The notes: generated from the letters alone by a model not told the origin. A stretch of DNA of 64,000 bases from Loxodes magnus (GCA_946699065.1 CAMPDV010000091.1:186001-250000), one strand, 5' to 3'. Shown: positions 36,807 through 47,155, numbered from the stretch's first letter. Made by a program: numbers and translations.

Positions 36807-37077
36807 GATCTGGTACCAAGAAGTACTTATGGACGAAGAATCGAACAATAATCTTGGTAGGAGCCAAGAGAGAAGATAAAAACTAACGAGGCATTAAGTA
36901 ACATTAATGATGAAAAATGCTAGATACTAAGGTCTCTTAGGAAGCATTCCAATCAAGTCCTATAGAATACGAGACTCACAAAGGGTGCTAACACTGTGGA
37001 AGAATCAGAAAAAAAAATCTTAGATTTTAAAAATCTTTATTGAAGAGATGCGCGCAATTGAGGTGCTATGCGCTTTC
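36807..37077 (+). repeat. LINE 3' UTR of a second family with terminal hairpin (37,044-37,077)
   Basis: A GC-richer block with a long stem at its start (TACCAAGA...TCTTGGTA). It ends in a hairpin of the GCGC-AATTGAGGTGC-GCGC type and then a TTATTTATTTATAA tail. The end hairpin and tail match the other LINE 3' ends, while the body does not match 5640-6029. No RT lies directly upstream, so this is a truncated copy. Repeated at 53,851-54,121. Confidence 0.65.
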
Positions 37078-37786
37078 TAATCTTATTTATTTATAACATC
37101 CTTTATTTGCGTAGAAGTTATAATAGATTTATTTGATTCGACAATTGAAATATCTAAAATTGGAATTGACTAAAGTATATTGAAGATATATAGCTGAAGA
37201 TATCTCTACATTATAATATAATTTTTGACAAGTTAAAAGAACATATAAAAATACATTATATTGAAATTAGTGGATAAAATAGAAAAATGCTAATTCATGA
37301 GCCTGGGTTGGGGGAACGCTATTATCAAATTGATTAATTAAAAAGATAAATTGATCTAAGGTAACTAATAAAAAGAAATAACGTAAATCAGATTAAAATT
37401 CGACAAGCCAACATAAAATGGAATTGGAAATAAATACTATGAAGTTGAAAAATTTATTAGAGATAATAATACTTGAATTTTTTCAATTAAAACTTGACAA
37501 AAGTGTTATTTTTCTCCAGCTTTGATGCAAGGTTTTAATTTTTGCAAGAGTTTAGGAAAGTGAGAGTTGCATGTTTGATTATAAAAGAATAATTAAATAT
37601 AAATTAAGAATCTATTATATTTTATTTTGAATAGATTAGAGTTATTACAACTAAACTGAGCAATATTTTAATCATATCTTGCTATAGACTAAAAATAATA
37701 AAATTTATGAAATGAATAAGCAATCGTATGATAATAATAGTTTACTTTTTAATAAATTCCCTAATATTATTTCAACAACAACAAAA

Positions 37787-38637
37787 ATGGAAAAAACCTG
37801 GAAATCTAAACCTTGAATTCTAACCTTAAAGATCAATCTTAAGTCTCAGTTAACTAACAAGAACCAAGAATTCAAAAAAGATAAATCTACTCCTGTTAAG
37901 GATTGGGAAATACGGAATTTCCTAACAAACTGAAAAAGTTTGAGAAACCCCACGAGCAAGACATTATTTAGCTTTATTCATTAATTTTGAAAATGAATAC
38001 CGAAATATAGATCCTGAAGGCGGAAAACTTGAATCTTCGGCTTCTTTTTTAAGATAGAAAAAAGGAAGATCAAGACTTGGTAAGTAAAGTTTAGTTTTAA
38101 ATTGAAACCTTAACTTCCTAATTTGAACTATTAGAAAAAAAGCTAGAAGCAAATCAAAAGAAAATGAAAGAAGAAATTCGATTGCCAATCAAAAAAAACT
38201 AGCTTCAATCAGAAAAGATGGAAATTGAAAAAATTTAAACAGAATAAAAGTTTTAATTCAAACTCTTTATAAAACGTTGCTATTGTTGTCAAAAGGCTAG
38301 ACATTTTTGGAGGCAATGTCCGAAGTTAAGAAGAGTGCTTGAGCAGCACCGTAAATAATTTGGAACATCGAGGAGGCTATATTGTAACTACTTTGGAGGT
38401 ATTTACAGATAGAAGCTGATATTAGATGATTCAAGTGTGACACTAATCAACCAGGATCTTGGTAATTAATAGTAACAGAATAAATAGCTTTAAAAGGACA
38501 ACAATGACCTTAGAATTTGTTTAGAGAATCTGGAGAAAAATTACAAGAAGATGGAAGAACAATTCTATGAGCTCCTTGAAGAGAAAGAAGAATTATCCCA
38601 GTTTGAAATTGACTCAGATGAAGATATGTACAGTTGA
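37787..38637 (+). CDS. Zinc-knuckle ORF1/Gag-like protein, copy A
   Basis: The frame ending at TGA 38635-38637 is continuous back to at least 37,789. The first ATG (37787) is out of frame by two bases, so the start is unresolved. Order: coiled coil (E-F-P-N-K-L-K-K-F-E-K through L-E-K-K-L-E-A-N-Q), zinc knuckle C-Y-C-C-Q-K-A-R-H-F-W-R-Q-C with Trp as TGG, a conserved R-L-Y-C-N-Y-F-G-G-I-Y motif, a second coiled coil, and an acidic end F-E-I-D-S-D-E-D-M-Y-S. CCHC knuckles in ORF1/Gag proteins bind nucleic acid. A stem-loop follows 27 bases after the stop. A diverged copy (A') lies at 43,493-44,346, forming direct repeats around the intervening modules. Repeated at 54,830-55,680. Confidence 0.65.
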
Positions 38638-38663
38638 GTATTGAATATAAAAACTTTTATTGT

Positions 38664-38697
38664 CTTTAATTTGAGGAAACATTTCCTCTAATTAAAG
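38664..38697 (+). terminator. 3' stem-loop after ORF1 copy A
   Basis: Sixteen-base stem with one mismatch and a two-base loop: CTTTAATTTGAGGAAA paired with TTTCCTCTAATTAAAG. The same structure, also 25-30 bases after the stop, is at 44,372-44,405, 55,707-55,740 and 61,415-61,448. Probably an RNA 3'-end or processing signal, or part of the element 3' UTR; the role is inferred. Confidence 0.6.
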
Positions 38698-38929
38698 ATG
38701 ACCCAAAACCCTTATAGTTAAAATTAATTAATTAATTAATTTCCTAAAAGTCATTATATTTTAATGTGAAAGTCCAAGCATCTTGAATAGGATTACGGAG
38801 ATATCCTTCCAAAAATTATAATAACAAGAATATATTATAAACATTTTTAACAAAAAATGAACTTGATTTAGTTAATGATGTAACAGTAATACTTATATGA
38901 AAAAAGAAATGGGACTACTGTATTGCAAT

Positions 38930-39650
38930 TATTATATAATATCAAATATGGATTAACCTTTTTATCCAAAAAATAAGTAATCTTAACAATAAATTACTTA
39001 AAGAAAATTTATCAATTGTTCTCTGAGAACCAGACTCTAAAATCTTCAATCTCGGAATTAAGCGAAAAAAAGGACATACCTACAAACCTCAACGAAGATT
39101 CAGCAAGAAAATACTAAATAAAAAAGAAATAAACAGCAAATTAGAAATCTAAGAAGTAAATTTTAAAATAAAATAATTATAAGAAAGACTCAACTACTTT
39201 ACTTTAAAAAACATAATCAATTATCTAGAAAAACTAAAAAGCGAAGATCCTATAGATATTGAAAAAAGATAAAACTTGACTATACCTCCAAATAGAAAAA
39301 ATTTTAGATGTTGATTCTGCAAGAGGAAGAATACCCAGTAAGACAATTTTAACAGTTTAAAATAAAGTAAAGAATAGAGGTAAAAGGACTTTAGAGAAAA
39401 AAAACCAAAATATAATAAACGCAAGAAGTTAAAATTTACAGAAAAAAATTATATAAAGGAATATAATTGCATAAATACATAACGAAAGCAAGTAACATAA
39501 TAATGAGAGAATATTTAAAGGAGTTATAGGACGTGTAATAATAAAAGAGGAAGAAACTGAAATTCAGAGCATGATGCAGATTGAGGTAAATTAAAAAAAG
39601 AAATCTATTAACAGCTTTGAAGGAAGTAGAAGAAATAATATAAAAACAAA
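38930..39650 (+). pseudogene. Zinc-knuckle ORF1 fragment (C-W-F-C type), frameshifted
   Basis: Contains a coiled coil (Q-L-F-S-E-N-Q-T-L-K-S-S-I-S-E-L-S-E-K-K) that shifts frame once near 39,190 and leads to C-TGA-F-C-K-R-K-N-T near 39,313. This is the first half of a CCHC knuckle with TGA in the Trp position, while the His and last Cys are lost. It resembles the P-K-K-Q ORF1 family at 4860 and 9405. Repeated at 55,970-56,690. Confidence 0.45.
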
Positions 39651-39991
39651 TACAATTGAACTTAAAAGCTATTAACCTTACAAAGGTAGATGCACTATAA
39701 TTTATTGTGATTATATTGTAATTAGAAAATATTTATCATATTTTTAGTAAATTTTAAAATTTAAAAATTTGTTAAAATTAATTATTTATGATCATTTGGC
39801 AATTATATAAAATTTTCTCTTATAAATAATCTTCGTTAAAATAAAATTCTAAAGAAAATATTAAATTAATTTATTTTTTAAATAAAATACTAATAATAAT
39901 TATTTTCAGCTTACAATCAATTTTTCAGATTTACATATAAATTTAAGAGGAATACTCATGTTCTAAGTTTAATATAAGATAAGGCGAAAAA

Positions 39992-40290
39992 ATGAAAGAC
40001 TCATTTATTCCAGATCCTGATTATAAAAAATTTCTTGAGAATTCTAAAGAAGTAAGTTGATGATTAAAGAACTAATTAAGAATACAACAAAAATTTTCTA
40101 AATTTGGAAGAAGAATTATTAATCTATAAATCTTCGTATTGTTGGCTTGTATCCTATGAAAATATTATAATTATCATCTGTGAAAATCCAAGAAAAATAT
40201 GTTCATATTTCTCAATGAAATCGCTAAAAAAATAGTTTTCTCAAAGCAAAGAAAATTATCTCCTAAATATAAACATTTAATGAAAATCAA
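39992..40290 (+). CDS. Possible small ORF upstream of the overlapping ORF1 pair
   Basis: ATG 39992 starts M-K-D-S-F-I-P-D-P-D-Y-K-K-F-L-E-N-S. A shift of frame then gives a coding-like stretch with N-L-E-E-E-L-L-I-Y-K-S-S-Y-C-W-L-V-S-Y, ending at TGA near 40,290. A tiny intron starting GTAAGT after K-E could join them, but I found no splice that restores the frame exactly. Family unknown. Repeated 17,043 bases downstream. Confidence 0.3.
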
Positions 40291-40329
40291 TCAAGAAAAA
40301 AAAATCTTTGCTGATGTAAGAGAAAAAAA

Positions 40330-40749
40330 ATGGAAGGCTTAAAGAAAGGTTTCTACACCACCTCTAAGAAATAGGAGTGGAAACCAGAAACCGAAATAAC
40401 CTAGACCCCTGCCAAGTAACAAGAATCTTATCTATCAGGAACACAAACAAGGGAAGAGTACTAACAGGCTAGGAAAAGCCACGAACTTACCCCGGCATCT
40501 TAGGAGAACCCAAGGAAGCAACCTAAGTCTGCTCTACATTAGGAGACATCGAAAGTCTATCCTTCCGGACAAATGAGCGTGGAGCAGCTCATTAAAGTAG
40601 TGCTAAGCCTCTAGCAAGAGGTAAAGAAGCTTAAAAGGGAAAATACGAAACTAATGGACCTGATTGACAACAGGATACAAGAGAGCTCCGAATGGCAGAC
40701 TGGGAAAGGGAGCTCGACAACATCTGGAAACACCAACAGGAACAAATGA
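40330..40749 (+). CDS. Retroelement ORF1, upstream frame of an overlapping pair (139 residues)
   Basis: ATG 40330 to TGA 40747-40749. A proline-rich basic region (P-A-K-Q-Q-E-S-Y-L-S-G) is followed by M-S-V-E-Q-L-I-K-V-V-L-S-L-Q-Q-E-V-K-K-L, a leucine-rich coil, and N-T-K-L-M-D-L-I-D-N-R. The region is markedly less AT-rich than its surroundings. The same peptide (M-E-Q-L-I-K-I-I-L-S-L-Q-E-E-V) occurs in the minus-strand ORF at 47,155. After this coil the conserved protein continues in the -1 frame, in an ORF starting M-A at 40,692. Repeated at 57,373-57,792. Confidence 0.55.
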
Positions 40750-41150
40750 AACATATGAATGACTCAATAAAGACGATTCAAGAGCAGAACAAGCAAATAA
40801 TCTAGAGCCAGAGCCAAGTGCAAGAAATTCCTAAGATAGAGAAAATTGACATTGAAGAAGAGCAAGTAATCAAAATGACAAGAGAGAAAAAAATTAAGAA
40901 TAAATGCTACTTCTGTGGTAGCTATAGACACCTATATATGAAATGTAGGAAATTCCAGGAATATAAAAGAGAATATTGGACAAGAGAAAAGAAAGAAAGA
41001 GAAATGCTCTATTGTAACGCAGAGGGGAATATATATAAAAAAAGATGGAATCAAAGAAGTGGTGAAACAAGAACCTTAGTAATACGGAAGAAGAGAAAAC
41101 AAGACATCAATCAAGAAAATTTTTTACAACCTTATTTTACGCGGCGGTGA
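40692..41150 (+). CDS. Retroelement ORF1, downstream frame with zinc knuckle (152 residues)
   Basis: ATG 40692 (M-A-D-W-E-R-E-L-D-N-I-W-K-H-Q-Q-E-Q) to TGA 41148-41150, overlapping the previous ORF by 58 bases in the -1 frame. Coiled coil, then C-Y-F-C-G-S-Y-R-H-L-Y-M-K-C, a complete CCHC knuckle, then M-L-Y-C-N-A-E-G-N-I-Y-K-K and a basic end. Every Trp is TGG and TGA is the stop. It may be made as a fusion with the upstream frame by -1 frameshifting or separately by reinitiation; the paralogue at 46,838 (minus) has the same arrangement. Repeated at 57,735-58,193. Confidence 0.6.
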
Positions 41151-41379
41151 TGTAGACTGCTGCGAAACATTTAAATCAAATTATTATTGATGTAAGAGAA
41201 AATTTGTATTTACGAAACAATAAATTTGACATAATAATATATAAGTTTTAGCAATTAGAGAGATAATAAAATTGATTAAAAAATAAAGAAATTATTGAAT
41301 ATCCAGCTTCTCATTCATAAAATTTTGCATTTTTGTCTTAAAAAAAGTTGAAGATATTAAAAAAAATTCCCATATGGTA

Positions 41380-42835
41380 AAGTGTCTGGCCCTGAAGGAA
41401 TTAAAGGAAATTAATAAAATTTGGAGAAAAATATCTTTCGATAATTTTCATTTATTTTCCAAATAACGTGCCTAGACGTGGAAGAATTACTTACGAGCAA
41501 AGCACTTCAAGCATCATTCTAGTTTTGAAAAAGTAAGTAAAAATGATTGAAAAATTGACGTCCACTTCACTTGTTAACACTATTCTCTAATTTTATGATA
41601 AAGTAAAATTTTATAACATAATATTAAAGAAATTTAAATTTTCCAAGTTAGATGTGATTTATAAAAATAAAAAAAAACTTAATAGATTTAGACAATTTAA
41701 TAATCCTTTTTTTTTCCAAAAAATAGTAAAAGAAATACTAAGCTAATTTCAACTTTAATTGATGTCGAGAAAATGTTAAATTTTATGGAAAAAGGACTTT
41801 TATCTGACTAACAAAGGTTAAATTATAATTAAATCTCATAATTTAATTTGAATTTTTCTACAGATATTTTATTAGTTATTTCCTAAAGATGGAAAAAATT
41901 AATTAAAACTTCAATTTACAATAAAATATACAAGGATGCTTAAATGGATTGCATTATCTTTATTTTATTATGATATTGTAATTAGTTATTTACAAAAAAG
42001 AAGCTAAATAATATTTAAATATATGAAGTTAGAAAATTACTTTGCTCGAAGAAGATTGTCTAATTAATTATTTTTTATTTAAAAAATAAAGAAAAAAATA
42101 GCAAAATTAATAAACAAAATTTAAATGGATTTTGATTAAGTGTAGCTATGAACAAATATTCCAATGTGAAACTGTTTAATAAACAATAAAATAAAAGAAT
42201 TAGTTATAAATTTTAAGATTGAAATTTAACTGGTTATATAAAAATAATAAGTCACTTATCTAGGAGCTATTATATACTAAAAAATAACAGGAATCGTTGT
42301 AAAGAAGTAATCTAAATACCTTTTGGTTCTGTAAATTTTTTTAATAATTGTTAAAGTATAAAAGCATGCTTTCGTGGTATTTCGAAAAGTTTGAAAGGTT
42401 TTATAACTTCTTAAGCAAAATATTAAGGTGAGTTACTGCCCTAAAACATGTAAAAAATAATCTCTGCTATTAAGAAAAGAATCAATAAAATATGAGATTT
42501 AAAGCTATGAAAACTTCCTAACTAAATGGATAAATATTTAAGCAAGCTTACTTAAAGATAAAAAAAATTTGTTTAAAGTATATACTGAAAATATTTATTT
42601 TTTTATAAAAATAGAAAGAAATATCGAATTTTCTTAGTTAATTATGGTACTTTATTTATAAACAATTTAAAATAAAGATATTAATAATTTGATGATGCTT
42701 AGCAGTTGCCTGAATTTTATAATATCGAACTAGAAGTTAAAGAAAACAACAAAAACTTAAAGGCTTTTAATAGATTTGTAAATAGCAAAAAGAAAATTAA
42801 TTTTAAATACCGTAACTTAGTGATATAATAGAATA
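41380..42835 (+). pseudogene. Decayed LINE ORF2 (reverse transcriptase region)
   Basis: Pieces in different frames match the order of a LINE RT: G-K-V-S-G-P-E-G-I (usual G-K-A-P-G-P-D-G-I), S-S-I-I-L-V-L-K-K followed by L-V-N-T-I-L-Q-F-Y-D-K-V (the RPISLLNT-like block), D-V-E-K-M-L-N-F (usual D-x-x-K-A-F-D), and later V-T-Y-L-G-A-I-I-Y. The catalytic Y-x-D-D is not recognisable and frames change several times, so it is inactive. It lies downstream of the zinc-knuckle ORF1 pair on the same strand, in ORF1-ORF2 order. Repeated at 58,424-59,878. Confidence 0.5.
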
Positions 42836-43492
42836 TATATCGAGAAATATAAACTAAATAATTTAAAAATATATAAAAATTTACTTTTATTACATATAAA
42901 TATTAAATAAACAATTTGAAGACAATCTTTTGACTTTCAAAAAGATTTTAAGGATTTCCAATATCTTATTGATACTCACTTTAGTAATTGCTAAGGATAT
43001 TGTGATAATGAATATGTTTATGAGTTGAAATTTTTATAAAAAACAGAACAACTTAAGAAGAAGATCGGGAATTAAAAACTAAAGTGTCTTATACTGTACG
43101 GCCAAACATTAACAAAATTCCAAACAATCATTTGGAAATTTATAATTTGTAAAAATTGTATTTAAAACGCTACTTGATAGAAGACTAGAATTCATAAGTT
43201 GGAAAAAACTGAATAATAGATCTCTTAATAAATTTTAAGATTAATAAAATTTAGCTTATATAATCTTTATTTTCTTTCAAAAATCTTCAATTCCATACTT
43301 AAGTGATCTATTTCTAGAAATACCTACATTTCTTAATTATTATTTTACTCTAAAATGCAAGTTGGTACTTAAATTCATTTAAAGCAATTAAATGTTAAGG
43401 TTAGAAATTTACTTTCTTATATAATTTTAATATATTAGTGATCAAGCAAAATATTTTTGTTTAGTTTAATATTGTTGTATATATTAAAAAAA

Positions 43493-44346
43493 ATGGAAAA
43501 AAAACCATGTAATCTAAACTTTAAAGTTTAACCTAAAAGATCAATCCCATGAATCAATTAAATAACAAGAACCAAGAATTTAAAAAAGATAAATTTATAC
43601 ATGCTAAGGATTTGGAAAAGATGAATTTACAAGCAAAATTAAGAAACTTGAGAAACTCCATGAACAGGATATCGTTTAGCTTTGTTCATTAATTGAAAAA
43701 TGAATGAAGAAATTTAGATACTGAAGAAAGAATATTAGAATCTTCGACTTCTTTTCTAAAATAAATAAAAGGAAGATCAAGACTAGGTAAGTTAAATTTA
43801 GTCTTAAATTGAAGCTTAAACTTCCAAATATGTCAATTTAGAAAAAAATCTAGCAACGGATCCATAAAAAATAAAAGAAAAGGCTCATTTAAAAATAAAA
43901 AAAAACTAACCTCAAGTAGATAAGATGGAATTAGAAAAAAGGCTTAAATACAATAACATTTTTATTTAAAACCCTTAATAAAATGTTGTAATTATTGCAA
44001 AAGGACTGGACATTTATGAAAATAATGTCGTAAGTGAAAAAGAGTGCTTCAGCAGCACAGAAAAGAATTTGGAGCATCGATAAGGTTATATTGCAACTTC
44101 TAAGGAGGTGTCTATAGAAAGAAAATAGCATTAATTAACTCAAGCTTGACGTTAATTAAGCAGAATCTTGATAATTAATAATAATAAAATAAATAGCTTC
44201 AAAAGAACAATGAAAAAATTCGAATTTATTTAGAGAAGCTCGAGATAAATTGCAAGAAGATGGAAGAACAATTCTAAGAGCTCCTTGAAGAGAAAGAAGA
44301 ATTATCCCAGTTTGAAATTGACTCAGATGAAGATATGTACAGTTGA
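43493..44346 (+). pseudogene. Zinc-knuckle ORF1/Gag-like copy A' (frameshifted paralogue of copy A)
   Basis: Aligns along its length with 37,787-38,637: D-Q-S-x-x-S start region, coiled coil, knuckle C-N-Y-C-K-R-T-G-H-L-TGA-K-Q-C, R-L-Y-C-N-F motif and the identical acidic end F-E-I-D-S-D-E-D-M-Y-S. The knuckle TGA (44,027) falls exactly where copy A has TGG (38,308). At least one frameshift occurs after the first coil. The 3' stem-loop is kept at 44,372. Repeated at 60,536-61,389. Confidence 0.6.
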
Positions 44347-44620
44347 AAGTGAATATAAAAACTTTTATTGTCTTTAATTTGAGGAAATATTTTCTCTAAT
44401 TAAAGATGACCCAAAACCCTTTTAGTTAAAATTATTAATTAATTAATATTGCTGTATTCGATTTTTTTATTTTCGAGATGAAATTTTTGATTTTAAAATC
44501 AACTTCTGTGAAAAAATTAAAATTATTTCTTGAAGTTAGTAGATATTATAAACATTTTGGCTTTATTTATCATTTTTATATAAAAATAATAATACAATTT
44601 TATTTTTAATTATAATTGAA

Positions 44621-44921
44621 AAGATGGTGGGAACTGAGAATGACCTTCGTGACAACACTTTCTGGTTTTATGGCTAGGAACAAGTTCATTTCCTGTCGCT
44701 GAGAAAGTCCCTGGTCAGAGTCATTTTCTGAAGGAAACACTGTCTTTGAGATTATCCGCTATTGGTAGGGGCTTGAAGACTAGCTGCTCATAGCGATGGA
44801 GCTCCCTAGCAGCTGTACCTGGAGCACAACAGGATATCCCCGTTATTCCATAAAAAGAGAGCGTTGGGTCGTGCAATCGGAAAGGAGTTTCCTGTCCAAA
44901 AACTTTTTTAGTTGAAATTAA
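44621..44921 (+). repeat. Left arm of a 301-bp inverted repeat (unit 1)
   Basis: GC-rich block from AAGATGGTGGGAACTGAG to TTTTTTAGTTGAAATTA. Its reverse complement is at 45,982-46,282 with few differences. It follows the zinc-knuckle ORF1 copy A', while the partner follows the minus-strand ORF1 at 46,838, so each arm probably is the 3' UTR of one of two converging elements. Many short internal self-complementary stretches suggest a structured RNA. Confidence 0.85.
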
Positions 44922-45981
44922 TGTTTAATTATCTATTATATAATAAAAAATATAGGTCTGATAGAAGAGTATTAACTATGGAAGACGAGCAAGCGGAGGG
45001 GGAGTTAATACTGAACACAACAATGATTGGAATTTTTCCGCTTTGAAGGCAAATCATTCCATTCTGATTTCACTTTTTGCAGCCTTTCTTGAGGAAAGGT
45101 AAGTATTATATAAATGGTATCGTAGAGAGAAATAAGAAATTGAAATTTTATGTAGGCTCGATAAAACCGAAAGGCGAACCTATCTCAATTTAATTTAATT
45201 TAATCTATTATATAATTATATAAATTGAATTGGCTTTTTATGTGTTAGTTTATATTTAAATATAATTGAATTTATTCTTTATAATTTCCTGATTTAATTA
45301 AATTAAAAAAAGGATATTAATATAAACTTAAAATGTAATTTTTACTTTTCTAGCAACATTTCAATTAATACCTTAGCTATCTTTTAAATAAAGATGGTAT
45401 TTAACCAATTGATTAATAAAAATATTTTAAGCTATTATAAATGTAATCTTAATGTCTAAAATTAATTCTTTTCTTTCAATAACTTGATAAAAAGGGTAAA
45501 AGCATTTATTAATTATAAAATAAAGTAGAAAAAATTAAAAATATTTTAACTATTTTTAGCTTATCTAAAGAAATTTTAAATATGCTTATTAAATGAATTT
45601 CTATATAATATAAAAATGCTAGTATACAAATTAAAAATTTATATCATAATTAAAATATTTAATTAATATTATTTTTTATTTAATTTATATATCAAAGATT
45701 AATAATCATATCATATTCTATATTGATAAGGCATATATTGTAAACACTACTAGGAGAATTTAATTCAGTTTAAATTAAACTTATTTACTATAAGCTGAAT
45801 TTAACAACTTTTGTAATTGAATCTATAATTTATTAGTTTTCGGTTTAATTAAAGCTAATTTTTAATTATTGCCCACTCTCTATTTCATAAATAATTTTTG
45901 ATAAATTATTATAATTTAAGATCAGTTTTTTTTAATCTTAGAAATTTTTTTTAAACATAGCAAACTTAAAAAATTAATTAA
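44922..45981. repeat. Spacer between inverted repeat arms; inverted relative to unit 2
   Basis: 1,060 bases. The end next to the left arm reads TGTTTAATTATCTATTATATAAT, and the end next to the right arm reads CATAGCAAACTTAAAAAATT. In unit 2 (61,966-63,019) the same sequence is present as its reverse complement, so it has been flipped between the arms. AT-rich apart from 44,950-45,190; no gene seen. Confidence 0.85.
44955..45210 (+). repeat. Short retroelement 3' end or SINE-like segment
   Basis: A GC-richer patch with a stem around GTATTAACT...AGTTAATAC, a CCTTTC-TTGAG-GAAAGG hairpin, and at its end TAGG-CTCG...CCGAAAGG-CGAA-CCTA, a stem capped by a GAAA tetraloop. A tail of AATTT pentamers follows. 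A terminal stem plus short tandem tail is the layout of the LINE 3' ends in this window, so a small non-autonomous retroelement is likely. Inverted copy at about 62,735-62,990. Confidence 0.45.
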
Positions 45982-46282
45982 TTAATTTCAACTAAAAAAG
46001 TTTTTGGACAGGAAACTCCTTTCCGATTGCACAACCCGACGCTCTCTTTTTATGGAATAACGGGGATATCCTGTTGTGCTCCAGGTACAGCTGCTAGGGA
46101 GCTCCATCGCTATGAGCAGCCAGTCTTCAAGCCCCTACCAATAGCGGATAATCTCAAAGACAGCGTTCCCTTCAGAAAATGACTCTGACCAGGGACTTTC
46201 TCAGCGACAGGAAAGGAACTTGCTCCTAGCCATAAAACCAGAAAGTGTTGTCACGAAGGTCATTCTCAGTTTCCACCATCTT
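45982..46282 (-). repeat. Right arm of the 301-bp inverted repeat (unit 1)
   Basis: Reverse complement of 44,621-44,921. It begins at the stop codon region of the minus-strand ORF1 (TGA 46,286-46,284) and would be that ORF's 3' UTR. Confidence 0.85.
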
Positions 46283-46283
46283 T

Positions 46284-46838
46284 TCATTTATTAAAAAATT
46301 AATTAAATGCTAATTAATAATATACTTAAAATTGCTTAACAGTCAATTTCACATATTCTACTTAAAATAAGTTATTAAGCACGTCAATTCCAATTTGATT
46401 ACATCCTCATGTCTTCTTTCTAAAAGTCTTGCTAAAATCAGTCTCGGGTTATCAGTCTCCCTTTTTTCTCTTTTAAATTCCTCCTTCCCAATTGCATAAT
46501 AACATTTCTCTTTTTTACCTCAAACCAGCATTTTTTCTTTAACTAATAAATTTTCTTACACTACTTGTATTATTTACCTTGTTAGTGACAGAAGTAGCAT
46601 CCCCTCTAAATCTAGTTGGCATCGCTGTTCTCATGTATATCTTGTTTTTTTCTTCAATCTCCATTTTTGCAGTTTAATTAGCTTCAATTTTAATTTGTTA
46701 GATTTTTTGATGGTTTGATATTTTAATTTCCTGCTATGTATTTTAACTCTTGATTCACTATATCTAAGATTTGATTTAGCTGCTTTATTCTTGCTAATAT
46801 TTTCATAGAGAGTCAATCTCTTTTTACTAATTAGCCAT
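46284..46838 (-). CDS. Retroelement ORF1, downstream frame (paralogue of 40,692), 184 codons
   Basis: ATG 46838 begins M-A-N-Q-Q-K-E-I-D-S-L-TGA-K-Y-Q-Q-E-Q. This aligns residue for residue with the M-A-D-W start at 40,692, and the TGA at residue 12 matches TGG there. Further on come M-R-T-A-M-P-T-R-F-R-G-D-A and M-L-L-C-N-W-E-G-G-I, the latter matching the L-Y-C-N-x2-G motif of the other ORF1s. The first part of the zinc knuckle is not recognisable. Several TGAs must be Trp for the frame to reach TGA 46,286-46,284. Overlaps the upstream ORF (47,155-46,631) in the -1 frame. The copy in unit 2 is shifted by indels. Confidence 0.5.
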
Positions 46839-47155
46839 GATAAAATCTAGTGCATCTTAAAGCTGTTATTTATTAGCTCTGTCAGCTTCATGTTCTATTT
46901 GTGTAGCTTGTTAACCTCTTCCTATAGACTTAGAATTATTTTAATTAGTTATTCCATGCGCAAATGAAAGAATGACTGAACTCTGAAATCTCTTGGTGTA
47001 AGGTAGATTTCTTTTAATTTCTCAGTTTATCCTCCGAGGTTTGTTTCATTACAGCGTGAATTATTTTCTGCAGTTCTTCTACTCCTCATAGTCCTATTAA
47101 GTTCCGGGCTCCTACTTTCTTGGAGCGGGAAAGAATCCCTTTTTTAATACGACAT
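46631..47155 (-). CDS. Retroelement ORF1, upstream frame (174 residues, paralogue of 40,330)
   Basis: ATG 47155 to TGA 46,633-46,631 with no internal TGA. A polar N-terminus is followed by R-M-E-Q-L-I-K-I-I-L-S-L-Q-E-E-V-N-K-L and N-M-K-L-T-E-L-I-N-N, matching the coil of the plus-strand ORF at 40,330. After this coil the homologous protein continues in the -1 frame from 46,838, exactly as in the paralogue; the remainder of this frame is Lys-rich and probably not conserved. In unit 2 the corresponding ORF is cut by the window end. Confidence 0.5.

Noticed and set aside
36807..36870. tRNA-like segment (GTTCGATTC on the minus strand)
   Set aside because: No cloverleaf can be formed around it; it belongs to the stem at the start of a LINE 3' UTR.
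37787..44440. LTR retrotransposon bounded by direct repeats
   Set aside because: The flanking repeats encode a Gag-like ORF, the RT remnants are of LINE type, and no integrase, protease or primer binding site is visible.
44621..46282. DNA transposon with terminal inverted repeats
   Set aside because: No transposase lies between the arms, and each arm sits at the 3' end of an ORF1 on its outer side. Converging retroelement ends explain the layout better.
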